Source: an uncultured Lachnospiraceae bacterium
Lineage (GTDB): Bacteria; Bacillota; Clostridia; Lachnospirales; Lachnospiraceae
Length of the DNA: 16,127 bases
Direction: 5' to 3'
Assembly: GCA_902803745.1 (NCBI GenBank)
Contig: CADCRB010000278.1
Location: 1 to 16,127 of the forward strand
Part shown: positions 1 through 6,510 of the stretch, piece by piece
Position numbering within the stretch: position 1 is the stretch's first letter
How the letters are laid out: each line of letters starts with the position of its first letter
The notes under the pieces: generated by a model
The model's input: only the letters and a program-made list of their open reading frames with translations
Databases searched by the model: none
What the model was told of the DNA's origin: nothing
Translations under genes and position numbers: made by a program

Positions 1-95
1 ACCATCTGCTGGGTAGCATATTCCATTTTGGCCTGTTCTTCCAGCTTTTCATCGAGGTTTAGTATATTTTGCATTCTATATACAAATTTTGCCAT
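1..95 (-). CDS. fliJ: Flagellar export chaperone FliJ, N-terminal fragment (cut by window edge)
   Basis: Partial gene: only the first 31 codons lie in the window, and the frame stays open to base 1. The peptide begins MAKFVYRMQNILNLDEKLEE, which fits the FliJ family opening (a short F-x-Y/F-R-x-Q-x-hL segment followed by a charged helix entering a long coiled coil). FliJ sits in the central pore of the FliI hexamer and helps couple ATP hydrolysis to flagellar protein export. The start is the ATG at 95-93, preceded by AAGGAG (105-100) with a 4-base gap. It is the next gene after fliI, as in the standard fliF-G-H-I-J order, and that position carries much of the identification because so little protein is visible. 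Confidence 0.85.
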   Translation of the reverse strand, partial: MAKFVYRMQNILNLDEKLEEQAKMEYATQQM

Positions 96-146
96 TTGTC
101 TCCTTATAAAGCCCTGCGCCTGGCTTCGCTTCGCTTTCGCCTTTTA
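96..146 (-). other. fliI-fliJ spacer, GC-rich with GCGAA repeats
   Basis: These 51 bases between the fliI stop and the fliJ start are clearly more GC-rich than other spacers here. Read on the minus strand they carry three near-tandem copies of GCGAA (about 125-140), followed by the fliJ ribosome-binding site. No strong hairpin or promoter is visible. It may be a local secondary structure that tunes fliJ translation, but that is a guess. Confidence 0.4.
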
Positions 147-1466
147 TTAGCCCTCTTCGGCAAATAATTCACCCAGCATACGGACTTCGTCATCAAAGTC
201 AAACTTTGAGTCTGTTGTCTGCATAAGATAATCATTCACTGCATCGATCTTTGATATGGCAAAATCGATCTTTGGATTGGAGCCAGCTTTATATGCACCA
301 ATGTTAATCAGATCTTCAGCTTCATTATATGTAGCGAGAACATTTTTAAGCTTACCGGCAAAAGCCTTGTGCTCTTTGCTTGCTATCTGGCTCATACATC
401 TTGATATGCTCATCAGCACATCAATGGCGGGATAATGGTTTTGCTGGGCAATCTTTCTGTTCAGCACAATATGCCCGTCAAGTATGGATCTTGCCGTGTC
501 TGTGATCGGCTCATTGAAGTCGTCTCCGTCCACGAGAACGGTATATAGTCCTGTGATCGAGCCTTTGGCACCGTTACCCGCTCTTTCAAGCAGCTTTGGC
601 ATTTCTGCATATATTGAAGGCGGATAGCCTCTGGTCACTGGAGGCTCTCCGGATGCCAGTCCTATCTCCCTCTGCGCCATGGAGAATCGGGTAAGCGAAT
701 CCATCATAAGCAGAACGTCTTTACCCTGATCCCTGAAGTATTCAGCTATCGCCGTTGCAGTTTTGGCGGCCTTATTTCTTTCAAGCGCAGGTTTATCGGA
801 GGTTGCTACTACTACCACAGATCTTGCCATACCTTCAGGTCCCAGATCCCTTTCGACAAACTCTCTGACCTCACGCCCGCGCTCCCCGATAAGTGCAATG
901 ACGTTTATCTCAGCCTTTGTATTTCTTGCAAACATGCCCATGAGTGTCGATTTGCCGACACCGGAGCCTGCAAATATACCTATCCGCTGACCTTTGCCAA
1001 CTGTCAGGAGCCCGTCAACTGCCTTTACACCCAAAGGAAGCACGTCACTGATTATTACTCTGTCCATCGGATCAGGCGGCATTGCTTCTACAGGATATTC
1101 ATCACCGATTATATCCGATCCGTCGGTAGGGTTACCCATTCCGTCAAGAGTACGTCCCAATAGGTCATCTGAGCATTTGACCATCAAAGGATGCTCGAGG
1201 TTTTGAACAATGGAGCCTGAGCCAATGCCATCGGTGGATTCATAGGGCATAAGCAGTGTCATCCTGTCTTTAAATCCTACAACCTCAGCAAGAATGGGCT
1301 TAAGTGACGTATCTGCCGGCTGGATCGAGCAAATGTCTGCAAGCCTGGCATCAGGGCCTTCGGATTCTATAGTCAGTCCTACCACGTTTACAACTTTTCC
1401 GAGTTTTTTGAAATATGTGCCCGTGGCCAGACTTTGATATTTTGAAAAATCAAAGGCAAGATCCAT
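147..1466 (-). CDS. fliI: Flagellum-specific ATP synthase FliI (type III export ATPase)
   Basis: 439 residues, the normal FliI length. The protein is the hexameric ATPase at the cytoplasmic base of the flagellar export gate; it unfolds and delivers export substrates and is held by FliH. Walker A is AGSGVGKST at residues 166-174 (Lys172), the Glu-containing ALIGERGREV stretch is at 191-200, and Walker B is VLLMMDSLTR at 251-260 (Asp256). The F1-beta-like block beginning SGEPPVTRGYPPSIYAEMP starts at 272. The short N-terminal beta-barrel (about 15-95) and helical C-terminal domain (about 370-439) are both present. The start ATG (1466-1464) lies 4 bases after the fliH stop, indicating translational coupling. 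Nothing is missing from the active site. FliI is separated from F1/V-type beta subunits by the export-ATPase motifs and by its position between fliH and fliJ. Confidence 0.97.
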   Translation of the reverse strand: MDLAFDFSKYQSLATGTYFKKLGKVVNVVGLTIESEGPDARLADICSIQPADTSLKPILAEVVGFKDRMTLLMPYESTDGIGSGSIVQNLEHPLMVKCSDDLLGRTLDGMGNPTDGSDIIGDEYPVEAMPPDPMDRVIISDVLPLGVKAVDGLLTVGKGQRIGIFAGSGVGKSTLMGMFARNTKAEINVIALIGERGREVREFVERDLGPEGMARSVVVVATSDKPALERNKAAKTATAIAEYFRDQGKDVLLMMDSLTRFSMAQREIGLASGEPPVTRGYPPSIYAEMPKLLERAGNGAKGSITGLYTVLVDGDDFNEPITDTARSILDGHIVLNRKIAQQNHYPAIDVLMSISRCMSQIASKEHKAFAGKLKNVLATYNEAEDLINIGAYKAGSNPKIDFAISKIDAVNDYLMQTTDSKFDFDDEVRMLGELFAEEG

Positions 1467-1470
1467 TATC

Positions 1471-2349
1471 CTACTCTTCCCTTCTGTAAGCGAGTACCAT
1501 GAGCTGTTTTTTCAAGCCCTCCAGCTCGGTACCTAAGGAGCAGTCAAATATTCCGGATCCCGTATCTATCATAGCCTGTCCCTGGGATAAAGTAACATCA
1601 GGGACTATCTCGGTATTATCTGCTCCCGGGATCCCCTCAAAAAGCGCCTCTTTATTAGATGAAATAAAATCATAATCATCCTTGGAGACATGTATCATTA
1701 TATCAACTGTTGTATCGGTGTTCTGCAAAGCGTTTTGCAGCAGGTAGAGAATGATTTCTTTTTTATCCTTAAGGTCTGTATTAAAGATATGACCATAGAT
1801 ATCTGAAAGCATGTCTATCAAAGCCGGTTCAAGCTCAGATACCATCTGTTCATATTGAGCCATCATTTCCTGCTCTTTCATGGCAAGCTCGGCTTTTATA
1901 GTCTCAGCTTCGGCAAGCCCCTGTCCATAGCCTTCTTCATGACCTGCATTTCGGGCCTCTTCATATATCTGTGCCTTGCCGGCTTCAGCCTGATCCATGG
2001 CTTCCTGGATTATCTGGTCAGCCTGTGCCTTTGCATCCTCAATGATCTGATCGGCCTCGGCCTGTATGGCTTCCATATCTATGGCAGGCTCGGGAGGTGC
2101 AGCTTTCATGACGTTGCCTGAACCCGCCTCTCCGGACTCGGCATCCGGATCGTTAAGGATGCCTTCCAGCATCTCGGCATCCAGACCTTCTGTAAATCCG
2201 TCAGGAGAAAGATCATCCGATCCGGCAGACTGCTCTCTCTCCATGATCGTCTTCAAAAGCTTCAGCCTGTCGGCAACCATTGCATTTGAGTTGATGACCT
2301 TCTTCTCATCTTCAATGGATGTAAGCCCGCCTTTAAGTACGTTAGACAA
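1471..2349 (-). CDS. fliH: Flagellar assembly protein FliH (export ATPase stator), TTG start
   Basis: 292 residues. FliH dimers bind FliI and anchor it to the export apparatus; the family resembles the peripheral stalk of V/F ATPases. Residues 1-85 are acidic and poorly conserved. Residues 93-175 form a long coiled coil with an 11-residue near-repeat (ADQIIEDAKAQ, then ADQIIQEAMDQ), followed by the glycine-spaced GHEEGYGQG stretch (136-144) typical of FliH. Residues 175-288 form the FliI-binding C-terminal domain ending in the family's G-I-F/I-D-x-S-L-x-T-x-L-E-x-L pattern (266-279). The chosen start is TTG at 2349-2347, inside the last codons of fliG (8-base overlap). A GGAGGAG sequence (2365-2359) lies 9 bases upstream of it within fliG; the first in-frame ATG would be codon 24. 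Identity rests on both sequence and its place between fliG and fliI. Confidence 0.93.
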   Translation of the reverse strand: MSNVLKGGLTSIEDEKKVINSNAMVADRLKLLKTIMEREQSAGSDDLSPDGFTEGLDAEMLEGILNDPDAESGEAGSGNVMKAAPPEPAIDMEAIQAEADQIIEDAKAQADQIIQEAMDQAEAGKAQIYEEARNAGHEEGYGQGLAEAETIKAELAMKEQEMMAQYEQMVSELEPALIDMLSDIYGHIFNTDLKDKKEIILYLLQNALQNTDTTVDIMIHVSKDDYDFISSNKEALFEGIPGADNTEIVPDVTLSQGQAMIDTGSGIFDCSLGTELEGLKKQLMVLAYRREE

Positions 2350-3367
2350 TGATCTCGTCTCCTCCGCCTCTGGAGATAACGATCTCTGCAGAATCCTCCA
2401 GCTTTCTGATGATATTGACTATCTTCTGCTGTGCTTCCTCCACGTCTTTCATACGTACAGGCCCCATAAACTCCATATCCTCTTTTATCATAGCCGACAG
2501 TCTCGAAGACATATTCTTGAATATCGCAGCCTGAACCTGCTCGTTCGCGCCCTTGAGCGCCATGGAAAGATCAGAGTTGTCAACATCACGCAGCACTCTC
2601 TGTATGGCTCTGTCGTCCAGCAGAAGGATATCCTCGAATACGAACATCTTCTTTCTGATCTCGTCGGCCAGCTCCGGCTCGTCTACTTCCAGAGTCTCCA
2701 TGATATGCTTTTCTGTACCGCGGTCCACAGTGTTCAGGATCTCTACTACAGAGTCCACACCGCCGATGATCGTATAATCCTGATTAACAAGGGATGAGAT
2801 CTTTGATTCCAGCACTCTTTCCACCTCTTTAATGACATCCGGGCTGGTCCTGTCCATCATCGCTATTCTCTTGGCTACATCTGCCTGCCTGTCAGGCGGG
2901 AGCGCACCGATGATCTGCGCAGCCTGGGAAGGATTCAGATAAGACAGGATCAGGGCGATGGTCTGAGGATGCTCATCCTGAATAAAGTTCAGCAGCTGGG
3001 AAGCATCCGTTTTTCTGACAAATTCGAAAGGCTTGACCTGAAGTGAAGCCGTAAGTCTTGAAATAACATCCGAAGCCTTCTCTTCACCGAAAGACTGCTC
3101 CAGAAGCTCTTTGGCATAGCCTATACCACCCTCGGCGATATACTGCTGTGCAAGGCAGATCTGATAAAACTCGCTTATGACTTCTTCTTTTATCTGTGGT
3201 GTGACCGATCTTGTATTAGCGATCTCCAAAGTCAGCTCTTCTATTTCTTCATCCTTAAGATGCTTAAATATTTTAGCTGACTTTTCCGGTCCTAACGCTA
3301 TGAGCAGTATAGCTGCTTTTTGCAATCCTGAAAGTTCGCCCTCCGCAGGCGCGGCCGGTAATGGCAC
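2342..3367 (-). CDS. fliG: Flagellar motor switch protein FliG
   Basis: About 341 residues, normal for the family. FliG forms the upper switch ring: its N-terminal domain binds FliF and its C-terminal domain meets the MotA stator and generates torque. Visible landmarks (numbered from GTG 3367) are the N-terminal LSGLQKAAILLIALGPE segment, the middle-domain EHPQT motif (132-136) with LSYL, the MFVFEDI motif (241-247), and the charged torque helix (about 255-289) with alternating acidic and basic residues. Start choice: the frame also opens at TTG 3382, but a GAGG lies only 1 base from that codon, whereas GTG 3367 has GGGGG (3380-3376) at 8 bases and leaves a 5-base gap after the fliF stop. I prefer GTG 3367; a 5-residue longer form from 3382 cannot be excluded. 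The 3' end contains the ribosome-binding site and start of fliH. Confidence 0.95.
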   Translation of the reverse strand: MPLPAAPAEGELSGLQKAAILLIALGPEKSAKIFKHLKDEEIEELTLEIANTRSVTPQIKEEVISEFYQICLAQQYIAEGGIGYAKELLEQSFGEEKASDVISRLTASLQVKPFEFVRKTDASQLLNFIQDEHPQTIALILSYLNPSQAAQIIGALPPDRQADVAKRIAMMDRTSPDVIKEVERVLESKISSLVNQDYTIIGGVDSVVEILNTVDRGTEKHIMETLEVDEPELADEIRKKMFVFEDILLLDDRAIQRVLRDVDNSDLSMALKGANEQVQAAIFKNMSSRLSAMIKEDMEFMGPVRMKDVEEAQQKIVNIIRKLEDSAEIVISRGGGDEIIV

Positions 3368-3372
3368 CTGTC

Positions 3373-4992
3373 TTACCCCCAATCCTCGGTAAGCCAGTTA
3401 CGAAGAAGATTCGCAACCGCATCCGGATTATCGTCCACAAACTTCTCTATGAGAAGCCTGATCTCACTCTTGTTTTCCGAGTCGATCTCCTCAAGCTCGG
3501 CATTGTCCTGAGTACTCTGAAGGAGGGTATCGAGAGAAAGCTCCTCTGTCTCTTCCTCTTCCGCCTTCCTCTCCGCTCTCATTGATCTTATCACAACAAA
3601 AGCGAGAAGCGCGAGTATCAGAATGATGAGTACTATTATAAAGATATTTGTAGGAGATACAAGTCCGCCTTCCTTAGGTACAAATATAGGCTCATCATAA
3701 GCTACTATCTGTATATTTGTCAGCGGAATTCCGGTTGCCTTGGAAACTACATTATATACATCCTCATCGACCTCTGTCTTAGTCCGCTCGGAATTTGCTA
3801 TACGGAATTCATTAAAGGTTGTGCCGTCCAACGCGCCGGAAGCCTCCATATCTTCTTCATTATACACTACATAGTGTATGGCAGTAATACCAAGAGAAGA
3901 AGTTGCATAATTAATTGCTCCACCGGCCTTTTCCGTATCTGTTATCTTTTCGTTCGGAAGATAGCTCCGGCTGGTCTCATCGGTATTAGATGATGAAAAT
4001 GCCGAATCCTGATATTCATAGGTAATCTCACCGTTTGTATCAGTCCCGGGAATATCACCGTTTGAATTCTCTGTCTGCTGCGAATAGGTATCCTCCTGTG
4101 AAAGAACGCCCTGATCCTGGCCTTCGGCAGGAGTATATGTGTGCTCCGTGGATTTGACCACATCCCAGTTAAGGTCAAGGTTAGGAACCACCTGGACATT
4201 ATCATAGATCTTAGCTCCTACAAGGGCATCATTGATCTCGCCTCTTACGATATTATCATATTGTGTTTTATAAGAAAGACGGCTTGATGCGCTTCCTGCA
4301 AGGGAATTCTCATCCTGACCGGAATAAAGCATATTTCCCGTCGTGTCCATGATGACAACATTTGAGGTAGTGTCATTACCAAGCTCGGTAGCCACAAACC
4401 TTGCTATGTCGGCAGCCTGTTCCTGAGTCATGTCTTCAGGATTTTCAAGCTCAAGCATTACTGAAGCATAGCTTTCCTTTTCTTTTGAGAGAAGTGTACC
4501 GTCATTTTCAGGCACGCTGATATTGACTATAGCGCGCTTGACATTATCCATATTTCCGAGAGCCGACTGGAATTTGGCCTCCATAAATTCCTGGTACTTC
4601 TTGGTCTTGTCGGATTCTGTGGAAGAAAAGCCTCCCTCAAACACGCTGTCAATAGAATACTCGGCAGCAGGATAATTGTTGGCTCCGAGCAGTATCACGG
4701 CATCTGTATACTGCTCCTCAAGAACAGATATGGTCAGACCGTCCTGACTTGTATCATATGTGATGCCATTTTCATCAAGAAGCGCTGTGACTCCGCTTGT
4801 CTCTTTAGTCGTATCACTGACATACAGAGTCTTATATTGCGGCTTTGTCACCACAGCTACAACAACGGCGATAAGAACCATCACCCCGGCTGCCACCGAG
4901 ACAATGAGTGTCTTCTGTTTTATGGTAAATCTGTTCCACCATTCGAGAAATCTCTGCCATAATGCTCTGAGTCTCTCCTGTAAATTAGCCAT
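3373..4992 (-). CDS. fliF: Flagellar MS-ring protein FliF
   Basis: 539 residues. FliF builds the membrane-embedded MS ring on which the flagellum assembles. Two transmembrane segments are visible, residues 29-48 (hydrophobic, Val/Ala-rich) and 449-469 (Ile/Leu-rich), enclosing the large extracytoplasmic ring-building motif domains. The ASVMLEL stretch (176-182) is typical of the YscJ/FliF family. The low-complexity Ser/Thr/Asp region around 290-345 is the variable part of the extracellular domain. The cytoplasmic tail ends in the FliG-binding sequence IRLLIEKFVDDNPDAVANLL (511-530) followed by RNWL, a strong family signature. The start ATG (4992-4990) has AAAGGA a few bases upstream. The tail runs straight into fliG with no room for a separate promoter. 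Confidence 0.97.
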   Translation of the reverse strand: MANLQERLRALWQRFLEWWNRFTIKQKTLIVSVAAGVMVLIAVVVAVVTKPQYKTLYVSDTTKETSGVTALLDENGITYDTSQDGLTISVLEEQYTDAVILLGANNYPAAEYSIDSVFEGGFSSTESDKTKKYQEFMEAKFQSALGNMDNVKRAIVNISVPENDGTLLSKEKESYASVMLELENPEDMTQEQAADIARFVATELGNDTTSNVVIMDTTGNMLYSGQDENSLAGSASSRLSYKTQYDNIVRGEINDALVGAKIYDNVQVVPNLDLNWDVVKSTEHTYTPAEGQDQGVLSQEDTYSQQTENSNGDIPGTDTNGEITYEYQDSAFSSSNTDETSRSYLPNEKITDTEKAGGAINYATSSLGITAIHYVVYNEEDMEASGALDGTTFNEFRIANSERTKTEVDEDVYNVVSKATGIPLTNIQIVAYDEPIFVPKEGGLVSPTNIFIIVLIILILALLAFVVIRSMRAERKAEEEETEELSLDTLLQSTQDNAELEEIDSENKSEIRLLIEKFVDDNPDAVANLLRNWLTEDWG

Positions 4993-5066
4993 TGCTTATC
5001 CTTTCTCTCTTCGATAAGAAAATATAAAATGATTAAGTCCGGATCGTTTCGTATCTAAATCAGATA
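4993..5066 (-). other. fliE-fliF spacer with hairpin around the fliF ribosome-binding site
   Basis: A 74-base AT-rich spacer. On the minus strand CTTATC (5018-5013) and GATAAG (5000-4995) form a 6-bp inverted repeat around a 12-base purine-rich loop, and the second arm overlaps the AAAGGAT ribosome-binding site of fliF. This could lower fliF translation relative to fliE, but the stem is short and AT-rich. No convincing promoter or terminator was found. Confidence 0.3.
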
Positions 5067-5390
5067 TCAGATCTGCATCTGCATGATCTCTCTGTATGAC
5101 TCGAGGAACCGGTCGCGGAGCGCCACGGTATACTGCAAAGCAGTCTGAGCCTTGGACTGTGCCACAGCGAGATCATGAGTGTTCTCAGTAAGACCTAAGG
5201 CCCACTTGATCTCTTCTTCCTCCTCCTGTTTCAGATAAGTATTCGTCTCATTAACCTGCTTTACAGCTGCATCAAGAAAAGTCCCGAAACTCTCATCATC
5301 AGGGAATTTGACAGTTGATGATCTTACGGCAGCCCCCTCTACTGCGGGAGAAGACAGATTAAAGAATGAACTGATATGCGCTACATCCAT
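5067..5390 (-). CDS. fliE: Flagellar hook-basal body complex protein FliE
   Basis: 107 residues, the usual FliE size. FliE is the adaptor between the MS ring and the proximal rod, and is among the first exported substrates. The N-terminus is short and variable; the conserved part is the C-terminal helix pair beginning around residue 66 (GLTENTHDLAVAQSKAQTAL), followed by the V-A-L-R-D-R-F-L-E-S-Y-R-E-I-M-Q-M-Q-I ending, a very clear family signature (leucine/valine heptads and the YREIMxMxI tail). An acidic run of five glutamates lies at 56-60. The start ATG (5390-5388) has GAGG 8 bases upstream. It lies 25 bases after flgC and 74 bases before fliF, in the classical flgB-flgC-fliE-fliF order. 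Confidence 0.96.
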   Translation of the reverse strand: MDVAHISSFFNLSSPAVEGAAVRSSTVKFPDDESFGTFLDAAVKQVNETNTYLKQEEEEEIKWALGLTENTHDLAVAQSKAQTALQYTVALRDRFLESYREIMQMQI

Positions 5391-5415
5391 GGTTTTACCT
5401 CACTTGTTTAGACTT

Positions 5416-5877
5416 TTATGATCCCTGTCCTACATTAAGGCCGTCCATGGCCATTTGCTTTGATGCCGAAAAGGCAGTCGAATTTGCCTCGTAAGCCCTG
5501 CTCGCATCTATCATATTCGTCATTTCAGTGACGATATTAACATTGGGATAAGTGACATATCCGTTTTCGTCAGCATCCGGATGTGAAGGATCATATACCA
5601 TATTCATTTCTGTCACATTATCGTTGTACAGTCCCCCGACCTTAACTCCGTTACCCACAAAACGATTATACTTGCTCTGGGTATTCATAAGGACTGAGTT
5701 AAATGACGCAACAGGATTTGATCTTTCCTGAAATGTCACAACCTTTCTTTTGTACGGGGTTCCGTCCTTGGTCCTGGTGGTGTTGGCGTTAGCGATGTTT
5801 TCCGCTATGACATCCATCCTGTAACGCTCGGCCGTAAGTCCCGAAGAATTAATACTGAAGCTGTCAAATACTCCCAT
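5416..5877 (-). CDS. flgC: Flagellar basal-body rod protein FlgC
   Basis: 153 residues. FlgC is a proximal rod subunit exported through the flagellar type III apparatus and assembled above FliE. The N-terminal helix has the rod-family signature AENIANANTTR (25-35), with the ANANTTRT form typical of FlgC. The C-terminal helix NIVTEMTNMIDASRAYEANS (114-133) followed by FSASKQMAMDGLNVGQ is the paired coiled-coil end that packs against the N-terminus in rod, hook and filament proteins. The middle, about 40-110, is the variable beta domain. No cleaved signal peptide is present, as expected for this export route. The start ATG (5877-5875) has GGAG 6 bases upstream; only 23 bases separate it from flgB. 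Confidence 0.97.
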   Translation of the reverse strand: MGVFDSFSINSSGLTAERYRMDVIAENIANANTTRTKDGTPYKRKVVTFQERSNPVASFNSVLMNTQSKYNRFVGNGVKVGGLYNDNVTEMNMVYDPSHPDADENGYVTYPNVNIVTEMTNMIDASRAYEANSTAFSASKQMAMDGLNVGQGS

Positions 5878-5900
5878 ATCCCGCTCCTTTCAATAAATAC

Positions 5901-6290
5901 TTACTTTGATACAGCCTTAAAATGCTCGAACTGTGATGAAAGTGATTTGGTGAGTCCCTGATATACGACCTGATTCTGGGCCATATATACGTTCTCTGTA
6001 TCAACATCCACATTATTTCCGTCAAGTCTGTATGAGTATGCCTCATTATCCGTGTAGACCACACCTCTGAGTTTCTTTGTGTTCAGGGATGCAACCTTCT
6101 GATCCAGCGTTTCAAACTTGGAATTCTTAAGAGCCTGCTGGAGATTTGCCGAAAATGATACGTCCTGTCTCTTGTAATGGGGGGTATCGATGTTTGCAAT
6201 ATTATTCGCTATAGTCTTATTTCTGAGAGATGAAGCATCAGCTGCTGAAGTGATGACATCCACATAATTAAATACATCAGAATTGATCAT
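5901..6290 (-). CDS. flgB: Flagellar basal-body rod protein FlgB
   Basis: 129 residues, the normal FlgB size. It is the most membrane-proximal rod subunit. The rod signature is IANNIANIDTPHYKR (27-41), where the NIDTPxYK form is diagnostic of FlgB rather than FlgC. The C-terminal helix region (about 100-125, NVYMAQNQVVYQGLTKSLSS) is the usual partner helix. The start ATG (6290-6288) follows GGAGG (6300-6296) at 5 bases. This is the first gene of the flagellar operon: a near-consensus promoter lies about 40 bases upstream, and a strong terminator beyond that separates it from codY. Confidence 0.97.
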   Translation of the reverse strand: MINSDVFNYVDVITSAADASSLRNKTIANNIANIDTPHYKRQDVSFSANLQQALKNSKFETLDQKVASLNTKKLRGVVYTDNEAYSYRLDGNNVDVDTENVYMAQNQVVYQGLTKSLSSQFEHFKAVSK

Positions 6291-6327
6291 TTTATCCTCC
6301 CTCTTTTACAGTATTGAACAAATTATT

Positions 6328-6355
6328 ATTATATTATACCTTTTCGAAATGTCAA
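6328..6355 (-). promoter_or_regulatory. Sigma-A-type promoter of the flgB flagellar operon
   Basis: On the minus strand, TTGACA (6355-6350), a 16-base spacer and TATAAT (6333-6328) match the housekeeping consensus at all 12 positions. A transcript would start near 6321, giving a leader of about 30 bases with GGAGG at 6300-6296 before the flgB ATG. No convincing sigma-28 (SigD) site was seen, so this operon is probably started by the vegetative sigma factor and controlled by regulators or downstream steps. The spacer holds a TTTCGAAA palindrome. Confidence 0.75.
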
Positions 6356-6378
6356 TATATAGATATATATGTTTTGCT

Positions 6379-6408
6379 TCGCCACTACATATTGTATCGA
6401 AAGGCGAC
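6379..6408 (-). repeat. Inverted repeat upstream of the flgB promoter
   Basis: On the minus strand TCGCC (6408-6404) and GGCGA (6383-6379) pair as outer arms, and between them TACA-ATA-TGTA forms an inner 4-bp stem. The structure lies between the codY terminator and the flgB promoter (about 25 bases upstream of the -35), so it would not be in the flgB transcript; as DNA it could be a protein-binding dyad. No family is recognised. Confidence 0.4.
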
Positions 6409-6420
6409 TGAAAAACTAAA

Positions 6421-6474
6421 TTATGGCGCTCTACGTTAAGGTCTCTAACACAAAAAGGATCTATGTCGCCATAA
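6421..6474. repeat. Inverted repeat TTATGGCG / CGCCATAA overlapping the codY terminator
   Basis: On the plus strand TTATGGCG occurs at 6421-6428 and its perfect reverse complement CGCCATAA at 6467-6474, 38 bases apart. The 6467-6474 copy lies in the left arm and loop of the codY terminator, so in a read-through transcript the downstream copy could compete with terminator folding. It could also be a DNA operator. The arms are exact, but a function is speculative. Confidence 0.4.
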
Positions 6475-6482
6475 ATCCTTTT
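6451..6482 (-). terminator. Rho-independent terminator after codY
   Basis: On the minus strand AAAAGGATTTATG (6482-6470) pairs with CATAGATCCTTTT (6465-6453) to give a 13-bp stem with one G-U pair, closed by the GNRA-type tetraloop GCGA (6469-6466) and ending in a T5 run (6456-6452). It lies about 30 bases after the codY stop. The A-run before the stem also makes it potentially bidirectional. It insulates codY from the flagellar operon, which has its own promoter downstream. Confidence 0.85.
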
Positions 6483-6492
6483 AATCCGCAAA

Positions 6493-6508
6493 CCAAAATC
6501 CGTTTTGG
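6493..6508 (-). other. Small hairpin just after the codY stop
   Basis: Directly after the TGA of codY, CCAAAA (6508-6503) and TTTTGG (6498-6493) form a 6-bp stem with loop CGGA, followed by TTTG. The stem is short with only two G-C pairs and the T-run is weak, so it is probably not the main terminator; it may protect the codY mRNA 3' end or act together with the stronger terminator at 6451-6482. Confidence 0.35.
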
Positions 6509-6510
6509 AA

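Noticed and set aside
2066..2797. 243-codon plus-strand reading frame opposite fliH and fliG
   Set aside because: It is antisense to two well-identified genes, Ser-rich low-complexity in composition, and lacks a family signature.
3380..3382. TTG 3382 as the fliG start
   Set aside because: The only purine-rich sequence upstream lies 1 base away, too close for a ribosome-binding site; GTG 3367 is better placed. Not excluded.
6333..6338. Alternative TATAAT as the flgB -10
   Set aside because: It is only 11 bases from TTGACA; the overlapping TATAAT at 6333-6328 has a proper 16-base spacing.
6341..6349. CodY box in the flgB promoter spacer (TTTCGAAAA)
   Set aside because: The half-sites are present but the central base is missing and the outer AAT/ATT flanks do not match, so it does not fit the 15-bp consensus.
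6306..6491. 61-codon minus-strand reading frame between codY and flgB
   Set aside because: It overlaps the codY terminator and the flgB promoter, has no ribosome-binding site near its start and no recognisable protein pattern.
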